A stretch of 64,000 nt of DNA from Flavobacteriaceae bacterium R38 (GTDB lineage Bacteria; Bacteroidota; Bacteroidia; Flavobacteriales; Flavobacteriaceae), in assembly GCA_009901575.1 (NCBI GenBank), contig WXYP01000002.1:62001-126000 (forward strand), given 5' to 3'. Under the pieces are notes generated by a model that saw only the letters and a list, made by a program, of their open reading frames with translations, had not been told where the DNA came from and ran no database searches. Positions 43,171 to 50,830 of the stretch are shown here, in pieces (position 1 is the first letter of the stretch; the number at the start of each line of letters is the position of its first letter). The position numbers and the translations under genes are program-made.

Positions 43171-43824
43171 ATGATAGATGAAAAATTGCTGGAATACCTT
43201 GAAGGTTTTATGACCGAAGAGCGAAAGCATCGGTTTAAGCAAATCTTATCCTCAAGAACAAAACATTTAACTGTTGCTATAGAAGATGTTTTTCAAGCAC
43301 ACAATACCAGTGCAGTTATTCGTAGTTGTGAAGTATTTGGAGTGCAGGAAGCACATTTAATTGAAGCGCGTTTTGGGGATAGATTGGACAGTAAAATAGC
43401 TATGGGTGCAGAAAAATGGGTAGATGTCAAGAGATATGAAGATACGCAAACCTGTATAGACCAACTCCGGGAACAAGGATATCAGATTATAGCTACAACT
43501 CCTCATAATGATAGTTTGCTAGAAGATTTTGATGTGACTAAAAAAAGTGCCTTGTTTTTTGGGACAGAAAAAGATGGATTATCTGATAAAGTATTAGAAC
43601 AGGCAGACGGTTTTATTAAAATTCCTATGGTTGGTTTTACAGAGAGTCTTAATATCTCTGTTTCTGCGGCCATTATTCTCCAATCGGTTTCAACCAAGCT
43701 TAGAAACTCTGATGTTGCCTGGCAATTAACAGATGATGAAAAGCTTGAAAAACGTATAGATTGGGCCAAAAAGACAGTACGGAGTTTAAAAGACATCATG
43801 TCGCGATACAATCCTGATTGCTAA
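43171..43824 (+). CDS. trmH: TrmH-family tRNA/rRNA 2'-O-methyltransferase
   Basis: A 217-residue SPOUT methyltransferase. Motif 1 is NTSAVIRSCEVFGVQEAHLIE (split: NTSAVIRSCEVFG near 45-57), motif 2 is ALFFGTEKDGLS near 128, and motif 3 is IPMVGFTESLNISVSAAI near 150-167, forming the trefoil-knot SAM site. The length and the N-terminal YLEGFMTEERKHRF resemble tRNA(Gm18) methyltransferase TrmH, which lacks the extra N-terminal domain of RlmB. It methylates G18 of tRNAs. It has its own promoter and is divergent from the sirtuin gene. Confidence 0.9.
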   Translation: MIDEKLLEYLEGFMTEERKHRFKQILSSRTKHLTVAIEDVFQAHNTSAVIRSCEVFGVQEAHLIEARFGDRLDSKIAMGAEKWVDVKRYEDTQTCIDQLREQGYQIIATTPHNDSLLEDFDVTKKSALFFGTEKDGLSDKVLEQADGFIKIPMVGFTESLNISVSAAIILQSVSTKLRNSDVAWQLTDDEKLEKRIDWAKKTVRSLKDIMSRYNPDC

Positions 43825-43899
43825 TTTTTTAAAGAATATTAATTAACTTTATATCAAATAATTATCCTGGTTATTTGGGATTAAAAATTTTCATTTGTC

Positions 43900-44427
43900 A
43901 TGGCAACTTTATTTTATATTTTAGGAGGAATTGTTTTACTCGTTGTTATTCTGGCTTTAATAGCTCCCAAGAATTACCATGTGAGCAGAGCTATAGAAAT
44001 CGAAAAACCTTTACCGGAAGTTTTTGAATACTTGAAATATGTGAAAAATCAGGATCATTGGTCTCCCTGGAAAAAGAAAGACCCTAAAATGCGACAGGAA
44101 TTTAAAGGAACAGATGGTAAGGCAGGATTCATATCGAGCTGGGAAGGAAATAAACAGGTTGGAGTAGGAGAACAGGAAATCAGGAAAATTATAAAAAACA
44201 AAAGTATAGAAACAGAATTACGTTTTTTAAAACCTTTTAAATCACAATCTGATGCTTATCTGAATGTAGATAAAATAGATAATAATAAAACCAAAGTAAC
44301 CTGGGGTTTTTCAGGAGAAAATAAGTTTCCGGGCAGTATATTTATGATATTTATGAATATGGATAAGGCTGTGGGGAAAGATTTTGAAGAAGGATTAGCC
44401 GATTTAAAATCAGTTTTAGAAAAATAA
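43900..44427 (+). CDS. SRPBCC/polyketide cyclase-like protein
   Basis: A 175-residue protein with an N-terminal transmembrane helix (about 3-22) and an SRPBCC domain, whose opening HVSRAIEIEKPLPEVFEYLKYVKNQDHWSPW (split: HVSRAIEIEKPL and DHWSPWKKKDP) is typical. These START-like helix-grip folds bind hydrophobic ligands, but no ligand is known for this group. It is anchored in the membrane by its N-terminus. It lies between trmH and a secreted MBL hydrolase on the same strand, the latter only 11 bases away, so they may be co-transcribed. Confidence 0.85.
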   Translation: MATLFYILGGIVLLVVILALIAPKNYHVSRAIEIEKPLPEVFEYLKYVKNQDHWSPWKKKDPKMRQEFKGTDGKAGFISSWEGNKQVGVGEQEIRKIIKNKSIETELRFLKPFKSQSDAYLNVDKIDNNKTKVTWGFSGENKFPGSIFMIFMNMDKAVGKDFEEGLADLKSVLEK

Positions 44428-44438
44428 ACAAATTATTG

Positions 44439-45200
44439 ATGCGTACTTTTTTTATATGTTTTTTGTGTCTGGTGAATCATTTGGCAATTAGCCAGGACAA
44501 GATTGAGATTGAGTACCTGGCACATTCTTCTTTTAAAATTCATGCAGAAAATAAAACTATTTTATTAGATCCGTTTGCTGATAAAATATGGATAGGTTAT
44601 AATTTCCCAGAAAATCAGGAAGCTGATGCTGTTTTTAGTACGCATCCGCATTATGATCACGATGGCGGAATTTTTTTAGGTTTTCCTCCATACTGGAAAG
44701 ATAAAATCCCGTTTTACTCAGAGCCCGGGAATTATAGTATAGGTAAGATTAAAGTAAAGGGGATAAAAGGAAAACACAGTGATCCTTACGGGAAAGAGTT
44801 TAAGCAGAAAAATACAATTTGGATTATAGAAGTTGCAGGAATCAGGATAGCACACCTGGGCGATAATGGGCCTTTATCTGAAGAGAATTTAAAAGAATTA
44901 ACAGCTATCGACATTTTAATGATACCTATTGATGCTCAATATCATATTTTAAAGAAAGAAGAATTAAAAACTGTGATCAATCAGGTAAAGCCAAGGATAA
45001 TAATTCCGATGCATTATAAAATTCCCGAGTTAGAAGAAGATCCGGAAGCACTTGATGATTTGGGCATCTTAGCACCTTATTTAAAAGGTAGAAATAATGT
45101 TGTCAAACTAGAAACCAATAAATTAACCATTAAAAAGGAAGACATACCTTTAAAACAACGCTATTTTGTTTTTAAACATTCTCCATTAGTAACTAAATAA
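44439..45200 (+). CDS. Secreted MBL-fold metallo-hydrolase (UlaG-like)
   Basis: I start at ATG 44439; a TTG one codon earlier adds only a Met. Signal-like residues at about 1-19 precede a metallo-beta-lactamase domain. STHPHYDHDGG gives the HxHxDH zinc motif, and further ligands lie in GKHSD, HLGDNG and the IPMHYK segment. The UlaG/YtnP-like type is probable but the substrate is unknown. It follows the SRPBCC gene after 11 bases and ends 20 bases from the stop of convergent lspA. Confidence 0.88.
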   Translation: MRTFFICFLCLVNHLAISQDKIEIEYLAHSSFKIHAENKTILLDPFADKIWIGYNFPENQEADAVFSTHPHYDHDGGIFLGFPPYWKDKIPFYSEPGNYSIGKIKVKGIKGKHSDPYGKEFKQKNTIWIIEVAGIRIAHLGDNGPLSEENLKELTAIDILMIPIDAQYHILKKEELKTVINQVKPRIIIPMHYKIPELEEDPEALDDLGILAPYLKGRNNVVKLETNKLTIKKEDIPLKQRYFVFKHSPLVTK

Positions 45201-45220
45201 TCATTGAGATAGAAAACATT

Positions 45221-45736
45221 TTAATGTGACGATTCAGAAGGTTCCAGGCTTTTTTTGGGTAAAAAACTGGAAAAGATCAAGAGTAATGCTCCAATGGTTA
45301 CAGATAAATCTGCCATATTAAATATGCCGGTTTTAATAAATCCGAGATCAATAATTACAAAGTCTGTTACAGATCCATAAAGAATACGATCTAATAAATT
45401 TCCTATCCCTCCTCCAATTATAAAAGTTAGTGCAATAAGCGTTGTTTTATGAAATGTATTTTTAGATAAAATAATTCCGAGCATTAATAACAAAAATATG
45501 CTGGGAAGAATGATGATAGTTACGTATCGGACAGCAGGATGAAATTTAGCTCCGAAACCCAAAGCAGCTCCTGTATTTTCAACTTTAGTAAGCGTCAGGT
45601 GTTTATTTATAACTTCTACCTCTTCGAATTCAGCAATATTTTTGCGAATCACAGATTTTGAAACCTGGTCACAACCAATATTCATGATAATCAAAATCAG
45701 GATCAATGATACGTTAAATAGTCTTTTGAATTTCAT
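45221..45736 (-). CDS. lspA: Lipoprotein signal peptidase II
   Basis: A 171-residue LspA with four transmembrane segments. It removes signal peptides from diacylglyceryl-prolipoproteins at the lipobox Cys. The catalytic aspartates are Asp116 in GGGIGNLLDR and Asp143 in FNMADLS, with VENTGAALGFG before them. The Bacteroidota pattern is standard; the window encodes at least six lipoproteins that would need it. It stands alone on the minus strand. The 236 bases after its start, before the VWA gene, hold no clear gene or promoter. Confidence 0.95.
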   Translation of the reverse strand: MKFKRLFNVSLILILIIMNIGCDQVSKSVIRKNIAEFEEVEVINKHLTLTKVENTGAALGFGAKFHPAVRYVTIIILPSIFLLLMLGIILSKNTFHKTTLIALTFIIGGGIGNLLDRILYGSVTDFVIIDLGFIKTGIFNMADLSVTIGALLLIFSSFLPKKSLEPSESSH

Positions 45737-45975
45737 AGGTCAAAGGTTCAATTTGGGTAATTTTTATAAGCTTTGAGATTTTAAATATATCAATTTTAAT
45801 TTTAAAGGAGGGATATTAACAAAATATTGAGAGCTTTTCGGCGAGATAAAGCCAGTAATTCTCTTAAAAAAACAGTATTTTTAACTGCTATGAAAAGAGT
45901 TTGAGCTCATCATTATAATACTGTATAACTATAATGTATGACCTACTCAAAAATTAATACTAAAAAACGAAGCAA

Positions 45976-47100
45976 ATGAAGAATTTGAATCAGCGAAAAG
46001 GCTTTATTTTTAAAAGTTACGAAGCTCCGTATCAATCTCCTTTTGATAAACTTTTTGAGATTTTTAAAGAACTGATAACACATACTTCCGGTGATTTTGA
46101 TGAAGCTATTGACTGGTTACGTGAACTTGATAAAGAATATAGCCTTACAGATGAAGATTATACTATAGAAGATTTTATAGAAGATTTAAAAAAGAAAGGA
46201 TATATCAGAGAAGAAATTGATCCCGATGGAAACTCAGGTGGGATGGCAATTACGGCTAAAACAGAGCAAGCAATACGCCAGAGAGCCTTAGACCAGATTT
46301 TTGGAAATTTAAAAAAAGGAGCAGCTGGGAACCACAAGACTAAGCACAGTGGGAGGGGAGATGAGCATACCGGGGAATTCAGAGAATACAGGTATGGAGA
46401 TTCCCTGGAACGTATTTCTATGACTGAGAGTTTAAAAAATGCACAAATTAATCACGGAATAGGAGCTTTTAACCTTACTGAAGATGATTTGGTAGTTGAA
46501 GAAACGCATTATAAGGCGCAAATGAGCACTGTTTTAATGATTGATATCAGTCATAGTATGATATTATACGGAGAAGACAGGATAACACCAGCTAAGAAAG
46601 TTGCTATGGCTCTGGCAGAATTGATTACTACGCGTTATCCAAAAGATACATTAGACATTCTCGTATTTGGAAATGATGCATGGCCGATTGAAATAAAAGA
46701 CTTGCCATACCTGAGAGTCGGACCTTATCATACAAATACCGTTGCCGGATTGAGATTGGGAATGGATTTATTGAGAAGAAAACGCAATACCAACAAGCAA
46801 ATCTTTATGATTACAGACGGGAAACCAAGCTGCTTACGCTTAAAAGACGGAACCTATTATAAAAATAGTGTTGGATTGGATTCTTTTATTGTTGATAAAT
46901 GTTATAACATGGCACAACAGGCAAGAAAGTTAAATATCCCAATTACAACCTTTATGATAGCCCAGGATCCCTATTTAAGACAATTTGTAGAACATTTTAC
47001 TGAAGCAAACCAAGGGAAGGCATTTTATACCGGTTTGAGTGGACTCGGAGAGATGATTTTTGAAGATTATGAACAAAACAGAAAGAAAAGAATTAGATAA
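45976..47100 (+). CDS. VWA domain protein, partner of AAA+ ATPase
   Basis: A 374-residue protein with a helical N-terminal region (about 1-110), a Gly/His/Lys-rich linker (about 112-135) and a C-terminal von Willebrand A domain. Its MIDAS motif DISHS (Asp190, Ser192, Ser194), Thr in the second metal-contact loop and ITDGKPS (near 290) suggest functional metal binding. It precedes a MoxR/magnesium-chelatase-type AAA+ gene by 27 bases. Such ATPase/VWA pairs often act as metal-insertion or protein-remodelling machines. The substrate is unknown. Confidence 0.88.
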   Translation: MKNLNQRKGFIFKSYEAPYQSPFDKLFEIFKELITHTSGDFDEAIDWLRELDKEYSLTDEDYTIEDFIEDLKKKGYIREEIDPDGNSGGMAITAKTEQAIRQRALDQIFGNLKKGAAGNHKTKHSGRGDEHTGEFREYRYGDSLERISMTESLKNAQINHGIGAFNLTEDDLVVEETHYKAQMSTVLMIDISHSMILYGEDRITPAKKVAMALAELITTRYPKDTLDILVFGNDAWPIEIKDLPYLRVGPYHTNTVAGLRLGMDLLRRKRNTNKQIFMITDGKPSCLRLKDGTYYKNSVGLDSFIVDKCYNMAQQARKLNIPITTFMIAQDPYLRQFVEHFTEANQGKAFYTGLSGLGEMIFEDYEQNRKKRIR

Positions 47101-47127
47101 AATACAATTGCAAAAGTTGAAGAAATA

Positions 47128-48591
47128 ATGAATTATAAAGAAATACAGACATTAGGAGCGTTAAAAGCATCTGGATATATCCCAAAAGATATTAAAGATG
47201 AGCTGAGAGATAATTTACGTCAAAAAATTAAAAATGGAGAACCTGCTTTTGAAAAAGTGTGGGGGTATGAAAATACTGTAATTCCGGAATTGGAAAGAGC
47301 AATTCTTTCCAGACACAACATTAATTTATTAGGATTACGCGGACAAGCAAAAACCCGCCTTGCCAGATTGATGGTTAACCTTTTAGATGAGTGGGTTCCT
47401 GTAGTCAAGGGGTCAGAGATTAATGATGATCCGATGCGACCTATCTCTCGCTTTGCTATAGAAGAAGTAGCAGCAAAAGGTGATGAAACACCTGTAGAAT
47501 GGTTGCATAGAAATGATCGTTTTTTTGAAAAACTGGCCACCCCGGATGTTACTGTAGCCGATTTGATTGGAGATGTAGATCCTATTAAGGCAGCTAATTT
47601 GAAACTATCATATGCAGATGAACGCGTTATCCATTTTGGAATGATTCCACGTGCACATCGCTGTATTTTTGTAATTAATGAGTTGCCAGATTTACAAGCG
47701 CGTATACAGGTGGCTCTATTTAATATTTTGCAAGAAGGAGATATTCAGATTCGCGGATTTAAACTCAGAATGATATTAGATATTCAATTTGTTTTTACTG
47801 CAAACCCTGAAGATTATACAAATCGTGGAAGTATCGTAACTCCTTTAAAAGATAGAATCGGGTCACAGATTCTGACACATTATCCTGAGAATATCGAAAT
47901 TGCACGTACTATCACAGAACAAGAAGCAGTATTAGATAAAGATCAAAGTGAGATGGTATATATTCCATCTTTGGCTAAAGACCTATTAGAACAAATTAGT
48001 TTTGAAGCCAGAGAGAGTGAATACATAGATGAAAAAAGTGGAGTTAGTGCTCGTCTGAGTATTTCTGCTTTAGAAAACCTGGTAAGTACAGCAGAAAGAA
48101 GAGCATTGATTTCCGGAGAAGAAAAAACTACAGTCAGATTAAGTGATTTTGTAGGCATTATTCCTGCGTTAACAGGTAAAGTAGAACTCGTTTACGAAGG
48201 AGAACAAGAAGGTGCAGCTTTTGTAGCACAAAACTTGATTGCAGAATCTGTTCAAACTTTATTTCCTGAATACTTTCCTAAAATTGAGAAGTTAGAACGT
48301 CCGGATGATGAGAGTCCATATAAACCTGTAGTAGAGTGGTTTTTTGAAGGAAACGGACTTGAGTTATTAGATGATTTGCCAGATGAAGAATATAAAGAAC
48401 AACTGGATTTTATCTCTCCGTTAAATGATTTAATTGAAAAATATCAACCTGAGACTCTTTTAGAGGATCGATATTTTATAAAAGAGTTTTTGCTATGGGG
48501 ATTAGTAGAATTTAAGAAATTAAGCAAACAAAGAGTTACAGAAGGTTTTCAGTTTAAAGATTTGTTTGGAAATTATATCAACAGATTATAG
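47128..48591 (+). CDS. AAA+ ATPase, magnesium chelatase/MoxR type
   Basis: A 487-residue AAA+ protein with Walker A GLRGQAKT (about 69-76) and a Walker B region FVINELPDL, where the usual Asp-Glu is replaced by Asn184-Glu185. This variant is shared by relatives annotated as magnesium chelatase subunit I. A sensor-type FTANPEDYTNRGSIVTPLKDR (near 220) and a C-terminal helical lid follow. The downstream half (about 370-487) is specific to this subgroup. It forms a two-gene unit with the upstream VWA protein and ends with a terminator. Function is unproven. Confidence 0.88.
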   Translation: MNYKEIQTLGALKASGYIPKDIKDELRDNLRQKIKNGEPAFEKVWGYENTVIPELERAILSRHNINLLGLRGQAKTRLARLMVNLLDEWVPVVKGSEINDDPMRPISRFAIEEVAAKGDETPVEWLHRNDRFFEKLATPDVTVADLIGDVDPIKAANLKLSYADERVIHFGMIPRAHRCIFVINELPDLQARIQVALFNILQEGDIQIRGFKLRMILDIQFVFTANPEDYTNRGSIVTPLKDRIGSQILTHYPENIEIARTITEQEAVLDKDQSEMVYIPSLAKDLLEQISFEARESEYIDEKSGVSARLSISALENLVSTAERRALISGEEKTTVRLSDFVGIIPALTGKVELVYEGEQEGAAFVAQNLIAESVQTLFPEYFPKIEKLERPDDESPYKPVVEWFFEGNGLELLDDLPDEEYKEQLDFISPLNDLIEKYQPETLLEDRYFIKEFLLWGLVEFKKLSKQRVTEGFQFKDLFGNYINRL

Positions 48592-48600
48592 TATTGAATT

Positions 48601-48644
48601 AAAAGAATCTCTTAGCTAAGTACAGCTTTAGAGGTTCTTTTTTA
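48601..48644. terminator. Terminator after the VWA/AAA+ unit
   Basis: AAAAGAATCTCT and AGAGGTTCTTTT form a stem with one T-G mismatch pair around a 19-base loop, followed by a T-rich stretch. It also faces the end of the convergent small lipoprotein gene. Confidence 0.75.
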
Positions 48645-48671
48645 TATTTTCAAGTTTATTTGGGTTAGTTA

Positions 48672-48869
48672 CTATTCATTGTAATCTTCAGAGACCCAAA
48701 TAGTACCTAATGGTTCAGCAGGACTTAAACCACAAGCTTCGGCTTGAGCTATGCTTTCAGGATCATCGATGTTAACAATAATCATATCCGGACAAGTATC
48801 ATCAGAAGAACAACTTGAAAATAAAAAAGTAATAATAATTAAAAAAGAGAGACTTAGAAATTTATTCAT
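48672..48869 (-). CDS. Small lipoprotein (65 aa)
   Basis: A 65-residue protein with a clear lipoprotein signal peptide (about 1-18, LFSSC at Cys20) and a short acidic mature part with two further cysteines (CPDM and EACGLSPAEP). It is probably exported to the outer membrane. No family is recognised. It stands alone, convergent with the AAA+ gene. The 255 bases after it, before the RDD gene, have a small CATCG/CGATG inverted pair near 49050-49074 but no gene that I can support. Confidence 0.7.
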   Translation of the reverse strand: MNKFLSLSFLIIITFLFSSCSSDDTCPDMIIVNIDDPESIAQAEACGLSPAEPLGTIWVSEDYNE

Positions 48870-49124
48870 ATTAAAAAATTATATATCTAAATATATGTAA
48901 AAAAAATGTTAAAGTCAATAATTAAAGAGTTGTTTTTTAATTGCTTATCTTATTCTATTCCTCTTTTGATGAACCCTTATTGGAGGAGTATAAGCGCATT
49001 TTTTTAATGAATTCATAGTTAAATAATCAGCTAAACAAGACTTATATAAGTTACTTCATCGTTAAGGCTCTGCCGATGAGAATATATTTTTTATTATTTT
49101 TAAAGTAATAGTTGTGCCTTAATT

Positions 49125-49481
49125 ATGAAAAGACGAATAAGATTATACAATTTATTGATTGATTCTACTGTTTTTTTTATTCTGGTCCTGCTACTTTCTA
49201 TATTATTGAAAGAATATGTTGAGAGGGAAGAATTAAAGTATTTTATGATTTTAATTTATTACTTGTACTATTTCTTTTTTGAATTAATTTTTGGTCAAAC
49301 CATTGGAAAAATGATCACTAAAACTAAAATAGTAGATATAAAAAGTGGCGGTAAACCTGGCTTTATAAGAATATTAATAAGGACATTATCAAGATTGATC
49401 CCTTTCGATTTTTTATCGTATCTTTTTTCGTCAAATGGAATTCATGATAAATTATCAAAAACAAAATTAAAATCAATATGA
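49125..49481 (+). CDS. RDD family membrane protein
   Basis: A 118-residue protein of the RDD family with three transmembrane segments (about 11-29, 38-55 and 90-106). The LIDSTVFFILVLLL start (RDD family Arg-Asp-Asp type region is here ID) and the GQTIGKMITKTKIVDIKSGG segment are typical. The family name comes from Arg-Asp-Asp residues that are here partly changed. Function is unknown but RDD proteins are implicated in transport or membrane stress. It is 22 bases upstream of a small lipoprotein gene on the same strand. Confidence 0.82.
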   Translation: MKRRIRLYNLLIDSTVFFILVLLLSILLKEYVEREELKYFMILIYYLYYFFFELIFGQTIGKMITKTKIVDIKSGGKPGFIRILIRTLSRLIPFDFLSYLFSSNGIHDKLSKTKLKSI

Positions 49482-49503
49482 ATAGCAACTTAAATTATTA
49501 AAG

Positions 49504-49728
49504 ATGAAAAAAGTCAAAAAAATAATTGCAGTAAGCTTAGTTGCAGTAATGTTAACAGGCTGTGCGACAGTATTTGGAGGTAAAATAACACCACATCAAA
49601 AAAGAAAACCAGGACCAGGTGAACAACAAAGAGAAATAAGGGTTGTTGCCTTAATTGCAGACATTATACTTTTTCTTCCGGGGACAATTGTTGATTTTGC
49701 TACAGGCGCTATTTATAAGCCAAAATGA
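49504..49728 (+). CDS. Small lipoprotein (74 aa)
   Basis: A 74-residue protein with lipobox MLTGC (Cys20) after a basic, hydrophobic signal peptide. The mature part is Lys/Gly/Pro-rich and ends with a hydrophobic stretch (about 50-70, IADIILFLPGTIVDFATGAI). The pattern recalls YceK/YidQ-type small lipoproteins but I am not certain. It is probably membrane attached in the envelope. It lies 22 bases after the RDD gene and may share its transcript. Confidence 0.72.
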   Translation: MKKVKKIIAVSLVAVMLTGCATVFGGKITPHQKRKPGPGEQQREIRVVALIADIILFLPGTIVDFATGAIYKPK

Positions 49729-49864
49729 TAGTAAGGCAATAGAGTTTCTATAAAAAGTGGCAGTATATAGTTAATATTGGTTATATAAAAGAAATACGAT
49801 TAATATTAACTATATATATTAATTGTTATGTGCAATTACTAAATATGCTCACAAATTATATTAA

Positions 49865-50499
49865 ATGGATGAGAGTAACATAAAATTAGAAAAAGAAAAA
49901 TACACCAATGAATTAAGACTAACAATCTTGGAAAATAGTCTATTTCACGAACATCTAATAACTAGATCATTAGGAGATATTTTAGATATAGATATCGAAA
50001 ACTCTTATTCTTTAAGTGACAAATCAAGCGCTTTAAGTTTAGCATCAAAAATACATTTGCTTATAGATTTGAAAAGTCTCGACAAAAAGCAAAAACCAAA
50101 TTGTTTTATTATCTGGAAATAAGAAATCAATTCTTACATAATTGGAAGTGTAGAACTTTTGAAAATTGTTTTAAAAGTCTAGATCACACATACAAAGCTC
50201 TTAAAAAACTATACTCTCCAAATATTGAATTAACGACTGAAGAACAAATGACTTTTTGCTATAACTCTTTATCTGATGATATTGTTGATATTGCAATCAA
50301 TCATTTGACTATGAATGTGATTAATACAAAGGCTAGTAGGGAAATTCAGAAAAAAGATGCAGAGAAATTCAAAGAAATGAGAACAAAAGTAGTTGAGTAT
50401 GTTTGGGAACTTATGAACTCATCTGTTATCTCAAAATATAACATTTCGTTTGAAGACAAAAGAAAACTAATAATCGAATTTATAGACAAAACAATATAA
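49865..50499 (+). pseudogene. Frameshifted hypothetical gene (about 210 aa if restored)
   Basis: An 85-codon ORF from ATG 49865 (ends at 50122) and an overlapping ORF at 50101-50499 in another frame read as one protein. The first part holds SALSLASKIHLLIDLKSLDKK and the second continues FYYLEIRNQFLHNWKCRTFEN, a junction typical of a family with an EIRNQFxHN motif. The second ORF opens with TTG and lacks a believable start. The switch falls in the A-rich run CAAAAAGCAAAAACC near 50085-50100, where loss of one base would produce it. The arrangement therefore looks like a one-base frameshift. It may instead be a sequencing error. Confidence 0.72.
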
Positions 50500-50510
50500 G
50501 AAAAGCACAT

Positions 50511-50714
50511 CTGAACACATCAAATCTAAAGCCTAAAGAAGATAAGAAAAATACAGTTGAAGGTATTGACCTGGAATATGGACAAACTCAGAAAATTTAC
50601 TTTCCAACCGAATTAACTAAAAGGAAAGATTGGATTATTGACGAATGGTTATTTAAGATCGGGCAAAAATTACGAGAAGGCACACTAATAGTAGAAATAA
50701 CCGGGAACAAATAA
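50511..50714 (+). pseudogene. C-terminal remnant of an unknown gene
   Basis: From CTG 50511 an uninterrupted reading frame runs to TAA at 50714 (67 codons) but has no ATG or other start. It contains NTVEGIDLEYGQTQKIYF and DWIIDEWLFKIGQKLREG, which look like real protein sequence. The upstream region carries the other frameshifted gene. The remnant is probably the end of a gene that lost its 5' part. I do not recognise its family. Confidence 0.5.
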
Positions 50715-50796
50715 AAAAGTATCTCGATCATCTCCAAGTTTGATGATTACCAAATAGTACTAAAACAATAGATAAGGGAATTTAAATCATCAATTC

Positions 50797-50830
50797 ACAG
50801 TATTGATTTATAAACAGTATTGATTTATAA
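50797..50830 (+). repeat. 17-bp tandem duplication over the amylase stop codon
   Basis: ACAGTATTGATTTATAA occurs twice back to back at 50797-50813 and 50814-50830. The second copy contains the TTA that reads as the amylase TAA stop on the minus strand (50825-50827). It looks like a recent local duplication. Confidence 0.85.

Noticed and set aside
48870-49124. tRNA or small RNA in the gap before the RDD gene
   Set aside because: I could not fold a cloverleaf or find a promoter-terminator pair; only a five-base inverted pair is present.
50085-50122. Programmed -1 frameshift signal
   Set aside because: The local CAAAAAG is out of phase for a classical A AAA AAG slip and no downstream pseudoknot is evident, so a point deletion is simpler.
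50101-50499. Independent 132-residue gene
   Set aside because: Its first codon is TTG inside another ORF and its sequence continues the upstream protein; it is treated as part of a broken gene.
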